NCBI GenBank assembly: GCA_023253295.1
Contig: JALRGZ010000020.1
Coordinates: 1 to 8,923, forward strand
Reading direction: 5' to 3'
From: Flavobacterium sp.
GTDB lineage: Bacteria; Bacteroidota; Bacteroidia; Flavobacteriales; Flavobacteriaceae
Length of the DNA stretch: 8,923 nucleotides
Shown: positions 1 to 4,983 of the stretch, one piece after another
How positions within the stretch are numbered: the first letter of the stretch is position 1
How the letters are laid out: each line of letters opens with the position of its first letter
The notes under the pieces: generated by a model
Databases searched by the model: none
What the model was told of the DNA's origin: nothing
Seen by the model: the letters and a program-made list of their open reading frames with translations, nothing else
Program-made: the position numbers and the translations under genes

Positions 1-271
1 GAGAGATGCCATTTTCAGAAGACAAACTCCTTATAGCATCTACCTGATTTTTCATTAAAGCAATTAATGGAGAAACTACTACTGCAGTCCCTTCTTGAAT
101 TAAAGCTGGTAGTTGATAACACAAAGATTTCCCCCCACCTGTAGGCATTATCACAAATGTATTTTGCTTCTTCATTAAGCTTGTTATCACTTGCTCTTGT
201 AATCCCTTAAATTGACTAAAGCCAAAATATTTCTTTAATTCTTTATGGATATCAATTTCGTTTGAATTCAT
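1..271 (-). CDS. recQ: RecQ family ATP-dependent DNA helicase, N-terminal part (cut by the left edge)
   Basis: Superfamily 2 DNA helicase of the RecQ type, an ATP-driven 3'-5' unwinding enzyme used in recombination and fork repair. Only the first 90 residues are inside the window; the ORF stays open to base 1. Starting at the ATG at 271-269, the protein shows the RecQ motif 0 region (FGFSQFKGLQEQVI, residues 16-29), motif I/Walker A (MPTGGGKSLCYQ, residues 42-53) and motif Ia (VSPLIALMKNQVDAI, residues 66-80). That order and spacing are diagnostic for RecQ. The DEAH box, the RecQ C-terminal domain and any HRDC domain lie outside. It is transcribed divergently from the isomerase gene. Flavobacteria often carry more than one RecQ paralogue, so which one this is cannot be told from the fragment. 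Family confidence is high. Confidence 0.93.
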   Translation of the reverse strand, partial: MNSNEIDIHKELKKYFGFSQFKGLQEQVITSLMKKQNTFVIMPTGGGKSLCYQLPALIQEGTAVVVSPLIALMKNQVDAIRSLSSENGIS

Positions 272-294
272 TCTTTATTATCTGGTATTTTGTA

Positions 295-302
295 TAAATT
301 TG
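295..302 (+). promoter_or_regulatory. Candidate -7 box for the kpsF/kdsD-tatC transcript
   Basis: TAAATTTG matches the Bacteroidota -7 consensus TAnnTTTG exactly. No good -33 element lies 19-21 nt upstream, which lowers confidence. An alternative is TTTG at 261-264 followed after 21 nt by the shortened box TATTTTG (286-292). Either choice starts the RNA near 300-310, so translation must begin downstream of the TTG at 300. An AAATTTG-N15-CAAATTT inverted repeat (296-324) overlaps this start region. Confidence 0.4.
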
Positions 303-309
303 CATCACA

Positions 310-340
310 TAAAGATACAAATTTCTTTTACACACACAAA
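310..340 (-). promoter_or_regulatory. Candidate Bacteroidota-type promoter for recQ
   Basis: Read on the minus strand, TTTG (340-337) is followed after 19 nt by TATCTTTA (317-310). This fits the known Bacteroidota pattern of TTG/TTTG at -33 and TAnnTTTG at -7 with a 19-21 nt spacer, with one mismatch at the last -7 base. It would give a leader of about 30 nt before the recQ ATG. It is a pattern match only. Confidence 0.4.
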
Positions 341-356
341 TTTTAAACATTCTGTT

Positions 357-1322
357 TTGATATCCAAAGAAAATATATTGGCGATTGCCAAAAAAACCAT
401 TTTATCTGAAAGTGAAGCAATTGTAAAATTAACTGATTACTTAGATGAAAATTTTTCAAAAGCTGTAGAAATTATCTTTCAAACCAAAGGTCGTTTAGTG
501 GTTACAGGGATTGGAAAAAGCGCTATTATCGGTCAAAAAATGGTTGCTACCTTCAACTCTACCGGAACACCATCTATGTTTCTTCACGCAGCTGAAGCCA
601 TTCACGGTGATTTAGGAATGATTCAAAAAGACGATGTCATTATTTGCATTTCAAAAAGCGGAAACAGCCCGGAAATTAAAGCATTAATCCCTTTATTAAA
701 AAGAGACGGTAATCCACTGATTGGCATTAGCGGAAACAACAGTTCAGCTTTAGCTAAAGGATCCGATTATGTATTAAACACAACCGTTGACATGGAAGCT
801 TGCCCTATCAATTTAGCACCTACTAATAGCACGACTGCTCAATTGGTCATGGGAGATGCATTGGCTGTATGCTTAATGGAAATGCGTGATTTCAAACCTG
901 AAGACTTCGCTAAGTACCATCCCGGAGGTGCTTTAGGAAAAAAACTTTTATTAAAAGTAAAAGACTTAATAGAACACAATCAAAAACCAATTGTAAGCCC
1001 TGATACTCCGGTCAAAAAGGTAATTTTTGAAATCTCAGAAAAACGGTTGGGTGTTACTGCTGTAATTGAAAACAACAAAGTTGTAGGTATTATCACCGAT
1101 GGAGACATCCGTAGAATGCTGAACGACAGAGACAGCTTTACCGATTTAACCGCTAAAGACATCATGACTAAAAACCCAAAATCAACTCAATCCAACACTA
1201 TGGCGATTGATGCTTTACAAATTTTGGAAAACCATTCTATCACACAACTTATGGTGATTGACAACGAAGAATACAAAGGTGTTTTACATTTACATGATAT
1301 ACTAAAAGAAGGAATCCTATAA
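357..1322 (+). CDS. kdsD: KpsF/GutQ family sugar-phosphate isomerase (D-arabinose-5-phosphate isomerase, Kdo pathway)
   Basis: Predicted cytoplasmic enzyme converting D-ribulose 5-phosphate to D-arabinose 5-phosphate, the first committed step to Kdo for the LPS core. With the TTG at 357 as start it is 321 residues, close to E. coli KdsD (328). The SIS domain covers roughly residues 30-180: the phosphosugar loop GIGKSAIIGQKMVATF starts near 51, HGDLGM is near 83, SKSGNSPEI near 99, the ACPxxLAPTxSTT stretch near 148 and HPGGALGKKLLL near 188. Two CBS domains follow (about 205-265 and 268-320). No in-frame ATG lies near the N-terminus. A TTG at 300 would add 19 residues unlike the family and would overlap the -7 box, so 357 is preferred; a TTG at 378 is also possible. 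The stop overlaps the tatC ATG by one base, so the two are very likely co-transcribed. KpsF and KdsD cannot be separated from sequence; one copy beside LPS genes suggests the housekeeping form. Confidence 0.93.
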   Translation: MISKENILAIAKKTILSESEAIVKLTDYLDENFSKAVEIIFQTKGRLVVTGIGKSAIIGQKMVATFNSTGTPSMFLHAAEAIHGDLGMIQKDDVIICISKSGNSPEIKALIPLLKRDGNPLIGISGNNSSALAKGSDYVLNTTVDMEACPINLAPTNSTTAQLVMGDALAVCLMEMRDFKPEDFAKYHPGGALGKKLLLKVKDLIEHNQKPIVSPDTPVKKVIFEISEKRLGVTAVIENNKVVGIITDGDIRRMLNDRDSFTDLTAKDIMTKNPKSTQSNTMAIDALQILENHSITQLMVIDNEEYKGVLHLHDILKEGIL

Positions 1323-2131
1323 TGGCAAAAAAAAACATAAACGAAATGTCGTTTTTAGACCATCTTGAAGATCTAAGATGGTTATTAGTTCGAAGTACTG
1401 TTGCAGTATTAATAATGGCAATCTTCACTTATTTCTTTAGTGATTTTTTGTTCGATACCGTTATTTTTGGCCCTACCAGACCTAGCTTTTTCACCTATGT
1501 CTTTTTTTGTGAATTATCACATTCCTTAGGTTTTGCCGACAGTATTTGTATTACCGAAATGCCTTTTATTATCCAAAACACAGAAATGGAAGGACAGGTA
1601 AACGTTTTTATTTGGATGTGCATTCTTTTTGGATTCATCCTTAGCTTCCCTTATATTCTATGGGAGATTTGGAAATTCATCAGTCCTGCCTTGTACCAAA
1701 ACGAAAAAAAGAATGCTAAAATTTTCATCTTTTTCTCTTCTTTATTATTCTTTTTAGGAGTGATTTTTGGTTACTTTGTTGTAATTCCAATGTCCGTCAA
1801 TTTCGTGGCCACCTTTAGCATCAGCCCTACAGTCCTCAATCAATTTACTTTGGATTCTTATATGGGAATGGTAAAAACCTCCATGATTGCCAGCGGATTG
1901 TTTTTCGAATTACCGATTATCATCTATTTCCTAAGCAAACTAGGATTGGTAACACCAAATTTCTTGAGAAAATACAGAAAATATGCCGTTGTTATTGTAC
2001 TGATTGTTGCTGCCATAGTAACTCCTCCAGATGTTGTGAGTCAAACTATTGTAGCCATACCTATGCTTCTAATTTACGAAGCCAGTATTTTCATTTCTGT
2101 TTTTGTAGCCAAAAAAGAAAAGAATAATTAA
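1322..2131 (+). CDS. tatC: Sec-independent (Tat) protein translocase subunit TatC
   Basis: Inner-membrane receptor of the twin-arginine pathway, which binds RR signal peptides and, with TatA/B proteins, moves folded proteins across the membrane. The 269-residue protein begins with the cytoplasmic signature MSFLDHLEDLRWLL (residues 9-22). Six membrane segments follow, with FPYILWEIWKFISPALYQNEKK (109-130, split here as FPYILWEIWK and FISPALYQNEKK) in the first cytoplasmic loop. That loop carries the acidic signal-peptide site at about E115. Further family marks are FFELP (194-198), TPPDVVSQT (234-242) and AIPMLLIYE (245-253). The first periplasmic loop (about 48-92) is longer than in E. coli and has two cysteines (63 and 76). 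The start overlaps the isomerase stop (TAATG), implying translational coupling. No tatA or tatB is in the window, so the partner subunits must be encoded elsewhere. Confidence 0.96.
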   Translation: MAKKNINEMSFLDHLEDLRWLLVRSTVAVLIMAIFTYFFSDFLFDTVIFGPTRPSFFTYVFFCELSHSLGFADSICITEMPFIIQNTEMEGQVNVFIWMCILFGFILSFPYILWEIWKFISPALYQNEKKNAKIFIFFSSLLFFLGVIFGYFVVIPMSVNFVATFSISPTVLNQFTLDSYMGMVKTSMIASGLFFELPIIIYFLSKLGLVTPNFLRKYRKYAVVIVLIVAAIVTPPDVVSQTIVAIPMLLIYEASIFISVFVAKKEKNN

Positions 2132-2148
2132 TTGTTAATGTAGTAAAC

Positions 2149-2184
2149 GATTCTTTTGGTTATTCGTTATTTTGCAAAAGAATC
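2149..2184. repeat. Perfect 10-bp inverted repeat in the tatC-lptB gap
   Basis: GATTCTTTTG (2149-2158) and CAAAAGAATC (2175-2184) are exact reverse complements separated by 16 nt. No T-run follows either arm on either strand, so it is not a standard intrinsic terminator. The loop contains TATTTTG (2168-2174), a shortened -7-like box. It could be an operator with two half-sites around an lptB promoter, an RNA hairpin in the tatC-lptB transcript, or a dispersed palindromic repeat. It is seen directly; its function is unknown. Confidence 0.6.
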
Positions 2185-2216
2185 CAATAAGACAACAGTC
2201 AAAAAACCAATACAAA

Positions 2217-2957
2217 ATGATTTTAAGAGCTGACAATTTAGTCAAAACATACAAAGGAAGAAGTGTCGTAAAAGGCATTTCGGTTGAAGTAAACCAAGGA
2301 GAAATCGTTGGTTTACTAGGGCCGAATGGTGCCGGAAAAACCACTTCTTTTTACATGATTGTTGGATTGGTAAAACCAAATACAGGAACCATTCACCTTG
2401 ACGATACTGATATTACACATTTCCCAATGTACAAAAGAGCACAACAAGGGATTGGTTATTTGGCTCAAGAAGCATCTGTTTTTAGAAAATTAAGTATCGA
2501 GGATAACATCCTAAGTGTTTTACAATTGACTAATCTTTCCAAGGAAGCACAAATTGCCAAAATGGAAAGTCTTATTGCTGAATTTAGTTTGGAACACATT
2601 AGAACTAACCGTGGTGATTTATTATCCGGAGGAGAACGTCGTAGAACTGAAATTGCACGTTGCTTAGCTACCGATCCAAAATTCATCTTATTGGATGAAC
2701 CTTTTGCAGGAGTTGACCCGGTTGCAGTAGAAGACATACAAAGAATTGTAGCACAGTTAAAAAACAAAAACATAGGAATTCTAATTACAGACCACAACGT
2801 ACAAGAGACCTTAGCCATTACCGACAAGACCTATTTGATGTTCGAAGGAGGAATCCTTAAAGCCGGAAAACCTGAAGAACTAGTAGAAGATGAAATGGTA
2901 CGAAGAGTATATTTGGGACAAAATTTCGAGTTAAGAAAGAAGAAATTAGAGTTTTAG
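2217..2957 (+). CDS. lptB: LPS export system ATP-binding protein LptB
   Basis: Cytoplasmic ABC ATPase that, with LptF/LptG, extracts LPS from the inner membrane and drives it over the Lpt bridge to the outer membrane. From the ATG at 2217 the protein has 246 residues (E. coli LptB 241). It contains Walker A GPNGAGKT (35-42), the Q-loop and LptB-type coupling patch YLAQEASVFRKLS (81-93), the signature LSGGERRR (136-143), Walker B FILLDEPFAGVDP (156-168) and the switch His in TDHNV (H193). The QEASxFR patch with its Phe is typical of LptB and separates it from generic ABC ATPases. An upstream TTG at 2172 would add 15 residues with no family counterpart and lies inside the inverted repeat, so it is rejected. 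The gene lies 85 nt behind tatC and 41 nt ahead of a small membrane-protein gene. No other lpt gene is nearby. Confidence 0.95.
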   Translation: MILRADNLVKTYKGRSVVKGISVEVNQGEIVGLLGPNGAGKTTSFYMIVGLVKPNTGTIHLDDTDITHFPMYKRAQQGIGYLAQEASVFRKLSIEDNILSVLQLTNLSKEAQIAKMESLIAEFSLEHIRTNRGDLLSGGERRRTEIARCLATDPKFILLDEPFAGVDPVAVEDIQRIVAQLKNKNIGILITDHNVQETLAITDKTYLMFEGGILKAGKPEELVEDEMVRRVYLGQNFELRKKKLEF

Positions 2958-2988
2958 ATTTCAGAAGACAGAAATTAGAATTCAGAAA
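2941..2988 (+). repeat. Short degenerate direct repeats between lptB and the DUF5808-like gene
   Basis: AGAAATTAGA occurs at 2941-2950 and again at 2970-2979, and TTCAGAA occurs at 2960-2966 and 2981-2987. Together they form a low-complexity A/G-rich stretch that begins in the last lptB codons and fills the 41-nt gap. It resembles slippage-generated repeats. No function can be assigned. Confidence 0.4.
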
Positions 2989-2998
2989 ATAAATCCAA

Positions 2999-3241
2999 AT
3001 GAATCAGGAAGAAAAACCAAGTCAGGAAACCTTAGACCAATGGTCTAAAGACCCTAAGAATTGGATATGGGGCATGTTTTATTACAACCCAAAAGACAAA
3101 CGTATTTTTCCTCCTAAGAAAATTGCATGGATGGGATTTACCACAAATTTCGCTAATACAAAATCGATTTTAGCAATGATAGGCATTCTTATATTCGTAG
3201 CTTTGGTCATCTTGACCATAGAAACAAAAAAAGCACCTTAA
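2999..3241 (+). CDS. Small DUF5808-like single-pass membrane protein
   Basis: An 80-residue protein of unknown function. A short charged N-terminus (1-20) is followed by a conserved-looking module with WIWGMFYYNPKDKRIFPPK (22-40) and GFTTNFAN (46-53). This matches my recollection of the DUF5808 domain, where W-x-x-G-x-FYYNPxDxRxFVPKR is followed by GxxxNFAN. One hydrophobic helix follows (about 56-74), then a short basic tail. No signal peptide is present, so the Trp/Tyr-rich module is probably cytoplasmic next to the membrane, although topology is uncertain. It lies 41 nt behind lptB on the same strand and may be read from the same transcript. Its TAA abuts the stop codon of the opposing GH25 gene with no bases between. 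The domain assignment is from memory of the family pattern; the function is open. Confidence 0.8.
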   Translation: MNQEEKPSQETLDQWSKDPKNWIWGMFYYNPKDKRIFPPKKIAWMGFTTNFANTKSILAMIGILIFVALVILTIETKKAP

Positions 3242-4105
3242 TCATTCTTTTGTAATAAACTGAAGTTGCTCTACATCCCCATTAAAGATATTCACATCTA
3301 CATTCCCTTTTATTTCTGAAACCGATGCTTTTTCAGTAAACTGCCAAAAAAGCCAATCTTCTTTCATTTGCTCTCTGTAGAAATTATAATTGGCTATCCA
3401 AAACAGATAATCTGAGAATTCATCTTTTAGAAAATCATCATAATAACGTTCTCCTGTATAAATAATAGGCTTCATTTTGTAATGCACCTCCACCATAGTC
3501 AACCAACGCTTTAAACCTATTTTCAATCGTTCTATGGATTGATTTTCCGGCAAACGTTCAATATCCAAAACAGGAGGCAAATCGCCTTTTTCCAAACGAA
3601 CGGTATTGATAAAAAGTTCGGCTTGTTCAATTGAATTTTCGTTTGGACGATAATAATGATAAGCCCCTCTAATCAAATGATTTTCTTTGGCTCCAAGCCA
3701 GTTTTCCTCAAATCGTTTATCCAATCGATCTTTTCCAACTGTCGCACGAATAAAAACAAAAGACAATTCATAATCATTATCCAGCGTTTTTACATCAGTC
3801 CATTCAATTTGATCCTGATACTCGGAAACATCAAAACCAATGGCTTTGTCACCATTTTTCTTTAAAACCTGATAATTGCGGACATCCGACAAGCTTTTTT
3901 CTTTGGCTTCCTTATCTAAAACTTTATCGCTTTTAAAACTGAAATAGTACGCTAATCCGTTTCGATAATGATATATAATGGCACAAAAAATTAGTCCAAC
4001 GCCAATAACAGATATAAGCTGAATTAATCTCTTTTTTACAGTGGAAAACTTCTTTTTGGATTTTCTGGTAGTCGTGGTACGACGTTTATAATTTTGTTTT
4101 GCCAT
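3242..4105 (-). CDS. Membrane-anchored glycoside hydrolase family 25 protein (muramidase/lysozyme-like)
   Basis: Probable peptidoglycan muramidase of the GH25 fold, cleaving the MurNAc-GlcNAc bond. The 287-residue protein has a strongly basic N-terminus (1-27), one membrane segment (about 28-46), a linker, then the GH25 domain (about 88-275). Family landmarks are AIGFDVSEYQ (88-97, with Asp92), FVFIRATVG (117-125), IRGAYHYYRP (145-154), the catalytic PPVLDIE (177-183, with Asp181 and Glu183), PIIYTG (213-218), FWIANY (235-240), WLFWQFTEK (251-259) and VDVNIF (269-274). All expected acidic residues are present, so it should be active. The N-terminal anchor predicts a periplasmic domain tethered to the inner membrane, which suggests endogenous wall remodelling and not secretion. 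The start overlaps the last 20 nt of pssA, so translation is probably coupled. The stop abuts that of the convergent DUF5808-like gene. Confidence 0.92.
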   Translation of the reverse strand: MAKQNYKRRTTTTRKSKKKFSTVKKRLIQLISVIGVGLIFCAIIYHYRNGLAYYFSFKSDKVLDKEAKEKSLSDVRNYQVLKKNGDKAIGFDVSEYQDQIEWTDVKTLDNDYELSFVFIRATVGKDRLDKRFEENWLGAKENHLIRGAYHYYRPNENSIEQAELFINTVRLEKGDLPPVLDIERLPENQSIERLKIGLKRWLTMVEVHYKMKPIIYTGERYYDDFLKDEFSDYLFWIANYNFYREQMKEDWLFWQFTEKASVSEIKGNVDVNIFNGDVEQLQFITKE

Positions 4106-4811
4106 CTAAAGGAAACTTGTTATTCAGTACCGACAACAACACATAACTTATGATTCCTAAGGGCACTCCCGTATATTGAAAAAAAGTGACCAACAATACC
4201 GATAGCGTTATAAATCCAATTTGCAGTACATTATCTTTAAAAGTAAATTTCTTGATCTTTAATGAAAACAGAGGAATTTCGGCATTTAAAATAAAAGCAC
4301 TAAAAGCCGTAATTAATACCAAAAACCATTGACTACTTAAAAGCTCAAAAGCCACTAAAGAATCAGAATATTTAATTACCAAAGGCAAACTTAACATAAA
4401 CAAAGAATTGGCCGGAGTTGGCAAACCAATAAACGAATCCGACTGACGAGTATCAATATTAAAGAATGCCAAACGATAACAAGACCCCATGGTAATGACA
4501 AATCCTAAAAATGGAAAATAAGGACAATCGGTAATTTCATGTTGACTATTCAACAACAAAAAATACATCACATAACCAGGAACCACACCACTGGTTACCA
4601 TATCAGCCAGCGAATCCAGTTGCAAACCCAACTCCCCTGTAACTTTGAACAAGCGGGCAAAAAAACCATCAAAGAAATCGAAAAAAATCCCCAAAAACAC
4701 AAAGAAAAAAGCCATTTCAAAATTTTGATTACTCACAAAAACCATGGCAATACAACCGCAAAAAAGATTTAATAACGTAATGCAGTTTGGTATGTGTTTT
4801 TTAATATTCAT
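4086..4811 (-). CDS. pssA: CDP-diacylglycerol--serine O-phosphatidyltransferase
   Basis: Inner-membrane enzyme that joins CDP-diacylglycerol and serine to give phosphatidylserine, the precursor of phosphatidylethanolamine. The 241-residue protein contains the complete CDP-alcohol phosphotransferase motif: D45, D48, G49, A52, R53, G62, D66 and D70 with exact DxxDGxxAR-N8-GxxxDxxxD spacing. It also has the serine-branch mark SDSFIGLPTPAN (124-135). PNCITLLNLFCG (8-19) is the usual start of the first membrane helix, and several further hydrophobic segments run to about 228, as expected for this family. The ATG at 4811 is the only sensible start. The next gene, GH25, begins 20 nt before this one ends. 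No phosphatidylserine decarboxylase gene is in the window. A -7-like box lies about 27 nt upstream of the start and a palindrome lies just beyond it. Confidence 0.95.
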   Translation of the reverse strand: MNIKKHIPNCITLLNLFCGCIAMVFVSNQNFEMAFFFVFLGIFFDFFDGFFARLFKVTGELGLQLDSLADMVTSGVVPGYVMYFLLLNSQHEITDCPYFPFLGFVITMGSCYRLAFFNIDTRQSDSFIGLPTPANSLFMLSLPLVIKYSDSLVAFELLSSQWFLVLITAFSAFILNAEIPLFSLKIKKFTFKDNVLQIGFITLSVLLVTFFQYTGVPLGIISYVLLSVLNNKFPLDGKTKL

Positions 4812-4837
4812 TTTCTATTTGATTTTAAGTATAGCTA

Positions 4838-4845
4838 CAAATTTA
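4838..4845 (-). promoter_or_regulatory. Candidate -7 box for the pssA-GH25 operon
   Basis: On the minus strand this reads TAAATTTG, an exact match to the Bacteroidota -7 consensus TAnnTTTG. Transcription would start near 4832 and leave a leader of about 20 nt. No TTG sits at the expected -33 position; that position falls instead within the palindrome at 4858-4871, which would suit a regulated promoter. Confidence 0.45.
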
Positions 4846-4857
4846 ATACAATTAGTG

Positions 4858-4871
4858 AAAGCGTACGCTTT
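4858..4871. promoter_or_regulatory. Perfect 14-bp palindrome, candidate operator
   Basis: AAAGCGTACGCTTT is its own reverse complement and has a GC-rich core (GCGTACGC) within very AT-rich intergenic DNA. Allowing one bulged T, the symmetry extends to TGAAA...TTTCA (4856-4874). It lies between the divergent pssA and DUF4105 genes and overlaps the expected -33 position of the pssA promoter. No T-run follows, so it is not a terminator. A dimeric regulator site is the natural reading, but this is inference. Confidence 0.5.
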
Positions 4872-4951
4872 TCAGAAACATCAATTATTAACAGAAAGTT
4901 TTATTGACTATTTATTTAAATCGAGAAATAAATTAGCTCACTAAAAAATGA

Positions 4952-4959
4952 TACTTTTG
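4952..4959 (+). promoter_or_regulatory. Candidate -7 box for the DUF4105/Lnb gene
   Basis: TACTTTTG is an exact TAnnTTTG match. The RNA would start near 4966, downstream of the ATG at 4948, which argues that translation begins at the ATG at 4984. No clear -33 TTG is seen 19-21 nt upstream. Confidence 0.4.
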
Positions 4960-4983
4960 AAAAAAATAACAAAGACAAATACT

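Noticed and set aside
131..136. Run of six C (G on the coding strand) inside recQ, a possible phase-variation tract
   Set aside because: It encodes the invariant Gly-Gly-Gly of the Walker A motif and is too short to suggest regular slippage.
1322..2131. A complete Tat operon in this window
   Set aside because: No TatA/TatB-like short protein with an N-terminal helix and amphipathic segment is encoded on either side of tatC.
2168..2174. TATTTTG as an lptB promoter -7 box
   Set aside because: It is one base short of TAnnTTTG and has no TTG at the right distance upstream, so it is mentioned only as part of the inverted-repeat entry.
2465..2827. Minus-strand reading frame of 120 codons inside lptB
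   Set aside because: It lies entirely opposite the conserved lptB motifs and has no recognisable domain or start context; it is a shadow frame.
3242..4105. The GH25 gene as a prophage endolysin or antibacterial toxin
   Set aside because: It has a membrane anchor, overlaps pssA, and has no phage, holin or immunity-like neighbours.
4744..4944. Plus-strand reading frame of 66 codons in the pssA-DUF4105 gap
   Set aside because: About a third of it is antisense to the pssA N-terminus and the rest covers the palindrome and promoter region. The composition is not protein-like and there is no recognisable family.
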